Shown: piece after piece, positions 22,410 to 33,378 of the stretch
How positions within the stretch are numbered: position 1 is the first letter of the stretch
Layout of the letters: each line of letters opens with the position of its first letter
NCBI GenBank assembly: GCA_016584305.1
Contig: JACEEZ010016232.1
Coordinates: 10,001-74,000 of the forward strand
Direction of reading: 5' to 3'
DNA length: 64,000 bases
Source of the DNA: Chionoecetes opilio
Lineage: Eukaryota; Arthropoda; Malacostraca; Decapoda; Majidae
Notes under the pieces: model-generated
What the model was told of the DNA's origin: nothing
Database searches by the model: none
Seen by the model: the letters and a program-made list of their open reading frames with translations, nothing else
Position numbers and translations under genes: made by a program

Positions 22410-23450
22410 CCAAAAGTTGAAGCGGACAAACCACCCTTACAATTCAATTTACATAAGAAAACACCCTCCAAATTCGAAATAATCTATATTTCACTTTTCA
22501 TTGGACCTACGGCGTACCTATTACCCCTGCCAGACAAGTTTAAACCTATCATTACAGCTCATACTACTGAACAAACATTTACAGGGTACCTTCGTAGTGA
22601 CATTACTGCGAATGATGATAACTTAGACGAGGTATTTATAGGTACATCTACTTTGTACGAAGTTCTCACTGTGCCTGTCATACACAAGGACAAGCAATTA
22701 ACTGCATTTATGGCACAAGTGGGAGGAGCAAATATTATGGACATAGATACGCTAAATGCATTACGTAAGGAAACGAAGTCAGTCCTATTCTTAGAACCTC
22801 CGTCAATCAAACTAAATGGTTTAGATAGCAAGAAATTCCCTTTTCATTGTAAGGTATGGCTTAAAATTAACATTTGAGGAATTAGCGCCTGCATCCCCCA
22901 TCTGTTTCCATATTTCACAAGGATTATCATTCCCTGCTGACCTCCTGATATGTATTTCAACGATGCGAGATGAATGCATTGAAGTTTGTCCACACTTACA
23001 TGGGATTCGGTATTATGAAACATATATACCCGAAGTCAAAAATCCTTCCCCAGTGCTTACATTTAGTTATGCAATAGTGCAAGCTCCTGAAATTAACGTA
23101 TATGAATTAACTAGCGTGCCCCAGCGGCCATCAGCGGTGACAGCTCACGTTGAAATAAATTCACCGTGTAACACTGAACCTGATTCCTGTTCTACCCCGA
23201 TTGTTCTCTGTCCTTTGCAAGATTCTGAGACGCATCGTGGCTGTCTAGTGGAAGACGTTTCACTAAACGGTCGCGAATCCCTTTTGGTATCTCTGAAACT
23301 TGCCGGTGTGAATGATGAATGCGAGGCTATATGTTTGAGTGAATCAGTACGTGTGAAGACTATTTTCATTGAATCAGCCACCGTGCACTCAAAAGCTGCA
23401 CACAGGAACGTACTTAGCAGATTTCGTAGTCACTCCAACGGCGTGGTCTG
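22401..23450 (+). pseudogene. Gypsy pol: protease-like and linker region
   Basis: An open stretch from 22,401 to 22,877 encodes a retropepsin-like fold. A beta-rich segment leads to FMAQVGGANIMDIDTLNAL, where other Gypsy proteases have a D(S/T)GA box, followed by a PPSIKLNGLDSKKFPF segment. The catalytic Asp-Ser/Thr-Gly triplet is replaced by Val-Gly-Gly, so the enzyme would be dead even if translated. A second open stretch (22,963-23,451) has no recognised motif and bridges to RT. Protease identity rests on position and on the ANIM(D/S)-type neighbourhood. Confidence 0.6.
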
Positions 23451-23489
23451 ATTGCGACTTTGCCAGTTGTTCCCATTTATCATCTGGAG

Positions 23490-24560
23490 ACCCTACCACT
23501 GATCATGCACAGTGTGTACAGGATGCACTCAGTCCTTCCTTAGAGGATATAGATTTTCCAGAGTCAAAGCAAGCACTATTGCAAGTACTAACTGCAAATC
23601 ATGACACAATTGCCATACAAGGTGATTCTTTAGGTACGACAAACCTTATTACTCATCACATTCCTTTGCTACCAGATACACAACCTATCTACATTGCAGC
23701 ATATAGGTTACCCCACTCACAAAGGTCTATACTTGATGGCATGGTTAAAAAAATGTTAGAGGTTGATGTTATGAACCATCCACCAGCCCATGGAATTTTC
23801 CATTATTTTGATCCCTAAGAAAACAGGCGATTGGCATCCGGTCTAGACTATCGGCGCCTAAATGATGTTTGTCAGTTACCAGGTATCCTTTACCTGTATT
23901 GCAGGATATTCTGATGTCCATAGGGCCTGGTAAGAAAGTGTTCTCTACACTGGACCTTGTCAGTGGATACTGGCAGGTCCCATTAGATGAGGTATCTAAG
24001 GACCTTGAGGCGTTCAGTACTCCTTCAGGCCATTTCGCTTTCAAAAAACTCCCATTTTGGAATAGAAGGGGGCCCCCCACTAAAATTTAAAAATCTAATC
24101 AAATGTTTTCTCAAAATTTACAAAGGAAAATACAGTTTTTAAATTTCCCCGGGACAAACATGTTTTTTGTACACCGACAGGGAACTCTCACCTACGAACA
24201 CTAGCCCGGGAAATTTTCTAAATTTAAAAAGTTTCTAATTTAAAGGGAAAAACTAAAAAAAGGGTTAAATTCATGAAGAAACAAATATCTTTTTTGGGTT
24301 TAAATTTTTTGGATCCCGGGGGTTTTTCGCATACTACAACGCCCAAAGGGTAAAATGCTATAAAAATTTCCCCCAAACACTAAGAATGTCAAACCCCTCA
24401 AAAGGGTTTTTTTGGGGCCCCCCAGGGGTTTTTTCCCGACAATTTATCAGGTTTTTACTAAACGAATTGCAAGTCCACTATCACATAGTAACGTCCAGAC
24501 CCTTTTTGTTTTGCCAAAATTAGGTTGAATATGCATTAAAAAACCCCTAATCAAAAAAAA
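23490..24560 (+). pseudogene. Gypsy pol: reverse transcriptase
   Basis: The N-terminal RT landmark YRLPHSQRSILDGMVKKML (about 23,704-23,760) is followed by a frameshift near 23,818. Then come RYPLPVLQDILMSIGPGKKV and the palm motif A segment STLDLVSGYWQVPLDEV (about 23,944-23,995). From about 24,060 the sequence becomes homopolymer-damaged. A YTD-box equivalent is visible at about 24,169 as TACACCGACAG, with the second Asp codon disrupted, and a thumb-like KNVK segment near 24,380-24,400. The upstream ALSPSLEDIDFP segment and the order match Ty3/Gypsy pol. It differs clearly in sequence from the minus-strand Gypsy copy at 5.6-6.6 kb, so the two are different families. Confidence 0.88.
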
Positions 24561-24714
24561 TAATTGTTTTTCCGGCCCTTTTTTTCCAAAAAAACACGAC
24601 TTTTAAAAAAAGGCGCGCGAATTTTTTTTTTTTCCCAAACGGGGCTCAAAATATTTTTGATGACGTACGGGAAAGGAACTCAAATGTAAACAAAAGTTTC
24701 TGCCGGGTTATAGT

Positions 24715-25235
24715 TATTATTAGTAGTATTTAGTTTTTAGTAGTAGTAGTAGTAGTAGTAGTGGTATAGTAGTATAGTTATAGAAAAGGGGGTGGTATGT
24801 GGGGGGAATTTAGGGGTAATAGTATTAGAAATATGGGGGGGGTTAAGTAGTAGTGGAAAGTAGTAGTAGTATAGTAGTGGGGGTAGTGGGGAAATAATGG
24901 TAATAGAAAGAGTAGTATAGTGTAGAAAGTAGTAGTAGTAGAAAGTATTTATAGTGTGGTGGAAAATGGTGGTAATAGTGGTAATAGTAGTAGTAGTATT
25001 AGGGTATTAGTAGAATAGAGTATAGGGGTTTGCTTAGTAGTAGTAGTAGTAGTATAGAAGTGGTGGTTTTTGGTGGTAATAGGGGTAATAGTAGTGTAAG
25101 AAAGTAGTAGTAGTAGTAGTAGTATTAGTATAGTAGTGGTGGTAGGGTTTGGGTAATAGTGGTAAATAGAAAGTAGTAGTAGTGGGTATTTAGAAAGTAA
25201 TAGTAGTAGTAGTTGTTAGTAGTAGAAAGTGGGTT
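24715..25235. repeat. (TAG)n trinucleotide-rich tract
   Basis: Repeated TAG/GTA triplets with AAAG and GGTGG interruptions over about 0.5 kb, located between the RT and integrase parts of the Gypsy pol. Confidence 0.95.
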
Positions 25236-25429
25236 AGAGTAGAACCCAAACCCACCCACCCCACCCCCTTTTGCCCCCGCAGCGTAGTATTGCCGGTATT
25301 TTTACGTTTTAAAGGCCCAGATTTAGACAGTATGGCCCAATTATATAACAAAGGGGAAGGTTTACTGCTAGAAGAGACAAGGTACTACGTTGTAAAGAGC
25401 CCCAGTGTGATGAAGAAAAGAATAGCAAG

Positions 25430-25512
25430 GAGAGATGTTTGGTGTGTGTGGGGGGTGTGTGTTTTGTATGTGTGTGTTTTGTGTGGTGTGTGGGGGTTGT
25501 GTGTGTGTGCCC
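25430..25512. repeat. (TG)n-rich tract
   Basis: Degenerate TG/GTTT repeat. Confidence 0.9.
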
Positions 25513-25544
25513 TCCCAACATGGCAAATCAAACCCCAAACTGTC

Positions 25545-25790
25545 TCTCTCTTCCCTTTTTCTTTCTCTCTCTCTTTTTCTTTCCTTTTTCCCTCCCTTTC
25601 TTCTTCCTCCCTTCTCTCTCTCTCTCTCTCTCTCTTTTCCCCTCTCTCTCTCTCCCTCTTTTTCTCTCTCTCTCTCCCCTCTCTTTTTCTCCCCTCTCTT
25701 TTTCTCTCTCTTCTCTTCTCTCTCTCTCTCTTTTTCCCCTCTTCCCCTTCTCTTTTCTTCCTCCTTTTTTTTCCCCCCTGACAAAGGTTT
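25545..25790. repeat. (CT)n polypyrimidine microsatellite
   Basis: CT/TTC/CCC runs. The Ser/Leu/Phe-rich and Arg/Glu/Lys-rich open frames across it are repeat artefacts. Confidence 0.97.
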
Positions 25791-26679
25791 TTAGTGAGGG
25801 TTATCGCGGGGGAAAAGGTGGGGGCTTCCTGCGGGTGACGTCACCGAGCCTTGCTGCGTCGTCGGGCAAGCCTTGAGGAGCGTTTGAGAGCTGGGGAAAT
25901 TTTAACAGTTTTTTGATTGCGGTTTATTTAAAAAAGGGCTAAAGGGAAAGGGCCAAAAAGGGAAACATATTGTTGAAAAACTCGCTAGGGGCTATAATTG
26001 ATTGCTTTAAAATCATGATAATGATGAAAGGGTTGGGGGACGTTATTTTAAAAGAAAGATGTGAATTTTAGGGGAACCTCCACAAGAGCAAGCAATTTCT
26101 AAATTAAGGGCAGGGGTTGTGTGACCCCCCCAAATTTCCTTGCTTCCCAGACAATACACGTCGTTTACCCCTTTTTCATGATGCTCAATGGAGGCCTTGG
26201 GGGGTTTTTGGATGCAGAAGGAGGATAAAAGGTAAATGGCGTGCTTTTTAGTTTATGCCAGCAGAACTCCCCAATTTCCCGCAGAGGTAAACTATTAAAC
26301 CCCCCCCAAAAAGAAGCTCTGGCGGTCTTTTGGTTTTTTAAAAGCTTTTCCAATCTGAAAATTTATGGTAAAACTTTCCCTTGTTAAAACAGACCCATGA
26401 AACCTTTTAGTAAATTATTAATTTAAAAGGAAAACGCCCGGGAAAAAGTAGCATGTTGGCCCCTGACAACCCTAAAACTTCCCCCCCAAATTTTAAAAGT
26501 CTCTGCCAGGAAAGGAAAAATTTTGGGGCTGATTCATTATCACGGAAAATTTGCACTTGAAACCCGAAACACCTAAACAACCAAAAAAAATGACCCCAAA
26601 AATCGCTATTAAAAAATTTTGAGGAGGAACAGGGGAAATTTGATTCCTTCTGTGCTCCCTTTAAATTTAAACTACTTGG

Positions 26680-27940
26680 AGTTAGGAGATAAACCCACAA
26701 TTCCCAAAAATTACCTGTCCCATTCCTGAGTTTAGGCTGCCCCTTTTGGGGCGAGAAAAATATCTCACGAAAAGGGACGGGAACCTAAACGCCGGGTTTC
26801 CCCAACAGCGGGTCGTACCTTGGGGACACTTATACCAAGTTTTTTCCCCTTTTTTCCAGATGTTTAGCCTTGCGGGGTAAACCCGGGGAAAAGATAATTT
26901 TTGTAAAAGCACGTTTAAAATTTTTGGGCCTTTAAAATTTGCCCGTGATTTTTTTTGGCCCACTTTAGATAAATGTCAGTCATGCCCCTGAAAAAAAGGG
27001 TTTTAAAGTTGGAAAATTTGCCCCTATGCTCCCCTTATCCTACACCTAAAGGACCTTGGGAGACAATAGCCATTGCCCTTTCAAAAAATTTCCCACTAAC
27101 AAAATTTGGGTTCTAAATTATTTTGTTAGTAGCCTTTAAATTTATTTTTCTGATTTTAAATTTTTTTTTACCACTGAAAGGAAAAAAAAGGCTCTAACAG
27201 TTGCAAAGCACTTACGGATAAAGTTTTTTTTTAAAATTTCAATACCCCAATCCACATTGCTCTGGGACAAGGGTACCGAGTTTTAAAAACAATAAAAATT
27301 TTCACTTTAAATTTGGAAACTTTTCAACCCTAAAAAAAATGTTTAAAATAACTAGCTATCACCCTAGCAGCAACGGCATGGTAGAAAGACAAAATAGGAA
27401 GATTATTCACCCCCTTTAATTCATTGCTCAACCTTAAAAGTTTCAGGGGTGAAAAGGAAAGCCACAAGGGTCCTTTCCACCCCTTAAATCTTCTTTTCAC
27501 AAGTTACATTTTGAAACACCACGTTTATTGTATTTGGGCAAAACAAAAGGGAAACCTTACACTCTCCTAAAACCCGAGTCCACAGCCAAAATATAATTTT
27601 TTAGACCCACGTTTCAGTTAGAGTGGCAGATTTTTAGAAAAAAAATACCCAAACGTGTCACAGGGCGCTATTTATTTGTCCAGAAAGGCCATTATTTTGA
27701 TACCAAACCCCCCCTACACAGCAAGAAAAAACCAATTGCTATTGGCGATGTTTGTATACTTTCAGGTGCAGTAATTAAAATCCCAAAATTAGATTTTTAC
27801 ATTTAAAGGAATTTTAGTGTCATTGCCCTTGAGCAAAGGACACAAAATAAAATATACAGCTATTTATAAAAACCCTGCAAAGGGCAGTTTATATTGACCA
27901 TTTTTAAAAGAGTGCTACCGGGTTAGATACAGGTAAGAAT
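26680..27940 (+). pseudogene. Gypsy pol: integrase and C-terminal end
   Basis: Heavily damaged plus-strand sequence still shows the integrase landmark TSYHPSSNGMVERQNRKIIH (about 27,352-27,410), which includes the catalytic Glu. It is preceded by a GDTYTKFFPLFSRC-like core start (about 26,815-26,870) and followed by a C-terminal segment with FVYFQVQ/GDVCLLSGAVIKIPKL-type sequence near 27,745-27,800 in alternate frames. Some stop codons and shifts coincide with homopolymer runs. The position, 3' of RT and 5' of the env slot, is as expected for Ty3/Gypsy. Confidence 0.8.
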
Positions 27941-27944
27941 TACC

Positions 27945-30437
27945 ATGCCCCAAAAACTAAAAAACAGGGAAAACCCCGTTTTTACTGATGACACCTCACA
28001 GTCAAATGATTACCGTCACAAATTTTCGGTCCAAAACGGCCCAAAAAAAAGTAGTGTCATACCCTTTTCCAACCCTTCCCTATCTAAAATTTTTTATCAG
28101 TTTTACCTGATTATTTTCAAAATTTAAAGTATTCGAAATTTTTTTTTGTGTTGTTCTCTTTTTAGAAGATGTTAAAACAACAAAACTAAGCCAATGTTTT
28201 AAAACAATCTTGGGGAAAAAGTTCCATTTTTGTTTTTTTTTCGATTTTTGGGGGGGTTTTTTCTACATATTTTTGACCCAAATACTAGTAGAAACGATAA
28301 GTTTTCCCTTTTTTTCCTTTAAACTCTTGCACGATAGAAACTCAATTGATGACAAAACTTTGATAAAATTGTATAAATAAATTTACATTAGAATACTATT
28401 ATGGGAAGAGTAAAGCTGACTTATAGTTTAAATTTTCAATTTTTTCATTTCGCAAATTCCCGTTGAAAGACATAATTTACTTTCATTCCTCAAATTTAAG
28501 GGGTTTTTTTCGCATTAAAAGTTTAAATTCCTATTTCCTTGTGAAAAACTAACGCACTTATTGTTACACAGGTACCTGTTTTTTTCGGAAGCTTCCCTTT
28601 CGTATTAAATGCAAAACGTGAATTACATTTTACTACAGGAAATGAATTTTCTTTCGTCCCTTCCCCGTTGTACCACGATCACTATTTTAAAGTAGGATTG
28701 GGCTTCCCCAACATATAAACTAGGTTTCTTTTATGGCATGACAAAACAGTTTTCCCCTAGAACTATTTACACACATGACGCTAAAATGTATTCATTTCAA
28801 ATAACTAACCATTTTTTCATTACTAAAATAAAAAATTCCCAAAATCGCAGAGAAACACGAATGAATATTGTCTTAATTTCAGGCCCCCAGAAAAAATTGA
28901 TTGAAACCCCCGATTTAAAATTTTCTCTCTTTAAAAATTTTCAACCCTTGACGAATATAATTTTATTACTCAAAACTGAAATTTTTTTTCCTCTCAGTAA
29001 AAGGGTTTAAAAAAATCGTTTTCCCTTTTCTTCCACATGGCCCCATCAAAATTTTTTGGAAAGTTATACCCCATCTAGAAATTTTTCGTGGTTGCGTCAA
29101 TTATTTTTACCCTCAAAATCTTGCTGATCTCTGAGAACTCCATGCATGTATCAAACACTTTGCCTCCCTTTTATGGGGAGATACTTTTAAAATCATATTT
29201 AAACTGTGCCCATTTTTCTTTTTTCCAAATTTTAAAAATTTCAGTTTTTTGCGTTTTAAAATTGCCCTAATGAGGAAATTTAAAGTATTATTCCACGTCA
29301 TTTTCCAAAAATGCCCCCCCCCTTATCCTTTACAAAACCCCGAAATGCTTTACCTTATACCTGTTTCATTTTCCCCTTTTAAGATTTACCTCCAAACGGA
29401 AGCTTTTCCCATTCCACCCCCTGGGGGAAATTTTTAAATTTTGGGGTACGTTTCCCTTTTTCCCCCGTGGAGAAAACCAAAACTAAATATTTATTCACCG
29501 AGTGACAGTTTTCCCGTCCCCATTCAAATTTTTCCCTATTTTTAATGGTTTAAACATCTTCTTAACACATGATTTTTACAAGTTCAATACAAGATTTCTA
29601 AACACTCTAACCCTTTTTAAAAATCACCCTCTTTTCTTTAAGTTCATTCAAATGGGAAACTTCATTTTAAATTTTTTGAAGTCAGTTTTTACCCCTCCTG
29701 ATGTCAAAATAGTTTCTTTCAATAGCATTTAGTTATTACATTTAGTATATTTCTTTTTTGAAAACTTGGATTTTCCCCCACACAATTTCAAAACACAGCA
29801 GCTCTACAGTCAAGAGCCTTCGTCGTTACTTGACACATTCCCCGTTTTTTTTAAAGATTATTGACGATTTTAAAGGGTTTCGATTTCATTTTCTTTTTAA
29901 AAAGTAATTGGGTTTTTTTTTTTTCCCGTAATTTTGGGACATCTCTTTCGCTGAACCCGTTGAATTTTTTAGCTCCCGTTTTGGTACACGTAAAACTTGA
30001 CAAAATTTTAAAACATGAAAATTTTTTAAAAAGTTATATTTTGCACTTTTTGGATTTAAACCCCCCCCTAGTACGGGCACATATATTACTTTTTTCTCGG
30101 CCATTTCATTTTCTTTGATGTTGAAATCATGTAATCCATTGTTTTCCACATTACATTTTTAAAAAATATCCTCATTTTTCTTGGAAATTCAAACGGCCCC
30201 TCTTCCATCCCCTGGGCCCCCCGAATTTTTTCGTGAAAACTTTTTTGTGATTTAGCTCAGATTTTACTCACTTTTAGGGGAAGGAAATTAAACTTTGGGA
30301 AGTTTTTGAGTTTTTTGGTTTTTTATATATTTTGCCTTTTTGTTAGGTGTACAGTTTTTTTACCAAATTTTTTTATTCCCCAGCTAACTTTTTGTGCCTA
30401 AATTTTAGGACAAAAATTTTTATAGCGTCCCGAGCAA
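27945..30437 (+). other. Region between integrase and 3' LTR (possible env slot)
   Basis: It covers 2.5 kb of AT-rich, homopolymer-damaged sequence on the coding side of the Gypsy element. Short hydrophobic plus-strand open stretches occur (28,738-29,010; 29,249-29,437; 29,502-29,732), but no furin site, fusion peptide or membrane anchor could be identified. Size and position would accommodate an env gene; there is no direct sequence support. Confidence 0.35.
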
Positions 30438-30999
30438 TGTCATCAGTTTTTCCCCTTCTAAAAATATAAAATAAAATTTCATAACTTTTTCCCATTGAAT
30501 TGCAAAATATTTTCAAAAAAGTGTAAAACGTATTTAAAATTTCCCTACGGATATTTTATTTCTTTAAAATCAAATGAACCAGTGTAAATTTTTTGGAACA
30601 TTTTTTTCCCTAAAATTTTAAAAAAAATGTATATATATAATTATATGTATACCCTTTTCTGCCATGGTCCATCGTGAGAACCCCCCGTGACGGTTTCCCT
30701 AAAGATAGCTCGAGCAAGTAGGTCACAGGGCCCAAAAGTATAAAGGTATCAGCTTTTCATAAATGTCAACGCCAGTTAGAAACAGGAGGAAGGAGCGGTC
30801 GGAAGCCGGGAGAACGAAGAGAAGGCCTCGGACACACTCACTACAACAACTAATCCCATGAGCTCCGTGGCACTCCCTGGTTGTGTTCAAGACATTAACT
30901 TACTGGTTGTAAATATTCTATGCTCCTTAATGGACTTATAAATAAAATGTGTACAAAACTGGACGTACATATTTAACTCAGTCCAAATAAGTCTCTACA
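30438..30999 (+). repeat. 3' LTR of plus-strand Gypsy element
   Basis: It begins TGTCATCAGT and ends AAGTCTCTACA. It aligns along its length with 18,239-18,844. Shared blocks include TGCCATGGTCCATCGTGAGA and a GGACTTATAAATAAAA/GGGCTTATAAAAAAAG pair that includes a TATAAA-like element. Confidence 0.85.
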
Positions 31000-31017
31000 A
31001 ATATACCGACTTATATA

Positions 31018-31026
31018 TTGTGTGTG

Positions 31027-31087
<61 letters not shown>

Positions 31088-31105
31088 TGTGTGTGTGTGT
31101 GTGTC
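31018..31105. repeat. (TG)n microsatellite, SINE tail
   Basis: TG repeats that read as a (CA)n tail of the minus-strand SINE just downstream. Confidence 0.95.
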
Positions 31106-31372
31106 ATTCACTCATTCACCCTTGGTCTTGTCCCTTGTCCACGCGAGCTGGCTCGCGATCGCCAGTTTCACCCTCTCAGTGCGAGCTTGGGAGCTCATTA
31201 TTACCGATCTTTGGGCAATGCTGGACCTCACACACCATACACCCCCATCCCCGGGGGACAGTAACCGCCCGACATTTGTCAAGTGAAAAATCCCCAGGAG
31301 CGCGAGGATTCGAACCGCCTACCCACAGAGTGAGATACCAGAACGTTATCAACCTGACCATCGCGCGGGGTT
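31106..31372 (-). mobile_element. tRNA-derived SINE (family C) with (CA)n tail
   Basis: Read on the minus strand, it begins with a tRNA-like head: GCGCGATGGTCAGGTTGATA (A-box-like TGGTCAGGTTGATAACG) and a B-box match GGTTCGAATCC, followed by CTCGCGC, which pairs with the 5' GCGCGA(T). A body of about 190 bp follows and ends in the (CA)n tail at 31,018-31,105. T-arm mispairing and the attached body argue against a functional tRNA gene. Confidence 0.8.
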
Positions 31373-31373
31373 T

Positions 31374-31560
31374 TGTGTGGTGTGTGTGTGTGTGTGGGTG
31401 GGGAAGGCGCTATAATTACTATGTAGTTCTTTACCAGTATGTGTGTGTGCGCGCGTGTGGAAGATTCAGTGATCAGTGATCACATGAAAACTTTATCAAC
31501 TGTGTGTGTGTGTGTGTGTGTGTGTGCGTGCGTGGAAGGCGCTCTCATTCTACCTGTTCT
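31374..31560. repeat. (GT)n tracts
   Basis: Two short (GT)n runs (about 31,374-31,400 and 31,501-31,535) flank ordinary sequence. Confidence 0.85.
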
Positions 31561-31739
31561 TTTATGAGTCCGTCTATCTGTCTAGCTGTTCGCTACATGT
31601 CATTGTAGGTTCATTTGAGCTCCCTGTAGAATTGCGATGCCAAAAGTCTTCACTTGCCTGACGACATGGGCCACTTGTCCCTGTCTATTCACTTCTTCTT
31701 ATAAACTACAACTTACATATTCACAAACACATTGAAAAC

Positions 31740-33378
31740 CACCACAAAACTTGAAGGAGGATTACTGGCCATCTTGCGGTAGAATGGGTAACGCAATTTA
31801 ATGTTACTGTAGAGCGCGCCGGTGCTCATCGCGCTGTCCCCAACCCAACAGAAGGGGATCGAGGTCATCCAAAACCAGGCCATGATGACCATGCTGGGGC
31901 GCCACGCTGGACCAGCGGCTGCGTCATGCAGAGCGAGGCGCGGCTGGTGCCCCTGACCACCAGGACTCAGCAGATTGTGGCCTGCCGGGTGGCCAAGATC
32001 CTCCACCAGTGAGAAAGTCTGCAGCATGGACAACACTGAGCACGGTCTTGCCTCAAGGGCATGACCTGTCAGCTGGCAACACCTGGGTACTGAGGGTGAC
32101 CGAAGCCGCCAACCACCTGCTCGACCTCGACCAGCTACTGCAGGAAGGAACCGATCGTCCTGCCGACTACTACGTCGCTCCCCCTCCGTGGCAAGCCCCG
32201 ACAGTGGAAGTCGTCATCACCGCCCTGCCGGCCAATAAGGCGCTGTGCACCCGGGCAGAGCTGCGGCAGCACGCACTGAGGGGGATTGCAAAGGCCAACG
32301 TCCCACGCAGCGCCGTCTACTACACGGACGGCTCAGTCGCCCTTGAGAGAGGCACGACGGGCGCGGCGGCGGTCACAGACCAGGAGGTGCTGTCCTGGAG
32401 GACGCCAGACAACTGCTCTACCCTGCAGACGGAGCTGGTGGCAATCCAGCACGCCCTGGAGCACGACCGCCACCGTCTGGAGGAGATGGTGGTCGTCCAC
32501 TCTGACTCCAGGTCTGCCTTACAGGTCCTGAAGCAGCTGAACCCACCAGCGGACAACGTGCGGCTCACCACCACTATCCTGGGCCTTGGCCAAAGAATCG
32601 CCGCGCAGGGGCGTCACGTGCGGTTCACCTGGGTGCCCAGCCACGTTGGGCTGCGAGGAAACGAGGCTGCTGATGAGGCGGCCCGCGCAGCCACCAGGTG
32701 GCCTACAGTCACCGCCGTCGTTCTACCCAGCATACAGCAGGCCAAGACGATGGCCAGACGTGCTGCCGCCAACAGCACAGAGCAGCAACACCGGGAGATG
32801 AAGGCGTCATCGCGGTAGACGGCCTGGTACGCCAAAACCACCGCCTACCGCCCACTGCTTCCCGCCCGGAAGCTTTCCAGGGCAGACGAGGTAAAGCTAC
32901 ACCGACTCCGGCTTGGCTATCGCACCCTGGAGGAGCTGAGGGACGACTTTGAGAGTCGGCAGTGGGACCACTGTGGCCACCTCGCCCGGCATCCACTAAG
33001 GCTCTACCTGGTGTCCTGCCCGGCCACGGCTCAGCTGAGGCAGCAGATCGGCGGCCCAGAGGACGAAGAGGATAGGGCAGCCCTGGTGATCCGGCGGGCA
33101 CTAGAGGACCTGCCTCGGCTGTTGGTAGTAGTGCGCAGCGCCCCTCCTCCCCGCTGAGCGCACCACACACTACACAGCGGAACATGGAGCGAGGTGACGA
33201 GCCTCGCTCACAGGAAGTCGCTTGTGACTCCAGCGGCGGGCTGGTGCCCGCTCATCTCTTATTAAATGTATATATATAAGATTAGTATAAGTATGTAATG
33301 TAAGTTTAACTTAAGGTGTTATGTAAGGCTACTATAACTTTTTGTAAGAGATGTAAATAAACTTAACTAACTAACTGT
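31740..33378 (+). mobile_element. I/R1-like LINE, 5'-truncated, with RNase H domain
   Basis: The segment starts inside the RT C-terminus (SAPVLIALSPTQQKGIEVIQ then NQAMMTMLG, about 31,815-31,895), continues through the RNase H ORF and a C-terminal HCGH...C-type tail, and ends with a 3' UTR. The UTR holds two AATAAA-like signals and a CTTAACTAACTAACTG terminus typical of LINE 3' ends with short tandem repeats. GC content is far higher than the neighbours and damage is light, suggesting a younger insertion or better-read stretch. Confidence 0.85.
32009..32818 (+). CDS. LINE ORF2 fragment: RNase H domain
   Basis: The 269-codon open stretch encodes a type I RNase H as found at the C-terminus of I- and R1-like LINE ORF2 proteins. 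All four acidic catalytic positions are visible: D in YYTDGSV (about residue 106), E in LQTELVAIQHAL, D in VVHSDSRSAL, and D in GNEAADEAARAA, next to WVPSHVGLRGNEA. The enzyme removes the RNA strand during retrotransposition. The ATG at 32,009 is only the first in this frame; upstream sequence in another frame is RT, so this is an ORF2 remnant and not a free-standing gene. The stop at 32,818 is probably a frameshift, since ORF2-like sequence resumes in another frame to 33,157 (LRLGYRTLEEL, DHCGHLARHPLRLYLVSCP). Confidence 0.85.
   Translation: MRKSAAWTTLSTVLPQGHDLSAGNTWVLRVTEAANHLLDLDQLLQEGTDRPADYYVAPPPWQAPTVEVVITALPANKALCTRAELRQHALRGIAKANVPRSAVYYTDGSVALERGTTGAAAVTDQEVLSWRTPDNCSTLQTELVAIQHALEHDRHRLEEMVVVHSDSRSALQVLKQLNPPADNVRLTTTILGLGQRIAAQGRHVRFTWVPSHVGLRGNEAADEAARAATRWPTVTAVVLPSIQQAKTMARRAAANSTEQQHREMKASSR

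Larger units (their letters stand above)
18239..30999 (+). mobile_element. Ty3/Gypsy LTR retrotransposon with both LTRs
   Basis: Two direct repeats of about 600 bp bracket the domains gag (zinc-binding segment about 20,241-20,400), protease-like (about 22,560-22,860), RT (about 23,560-24,450) and integrase (about 26,800-27,500), all on the plus strand. A 2.4-kb region between integrase and the 3' LTR could have held an env. The element contains a 1.5-kb GC-rich insertion (about 20,690-22,213) and expanded (TAG)n and (CT)n tracts. LTR divergence and many frameshifts show it is inactive, but part of the damage from 24.06 kb on resembles consensus error. No target-site duplication could be confirmed. 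Confidence 0.85.

Noticed and set aside
25368..25876. Ser/Leu/Phe-rich and Arg/Glu/Lys-rich open frames of 119-163 codons
   Set aside because: Produced by the (CT)n tract.
31290..31372. Functional tRNA gene on the minus strand
   Set aside because: A and B boxes are present, but the T stem is mispaired and the sequence continues into a SINE body with a (CA)n tail.
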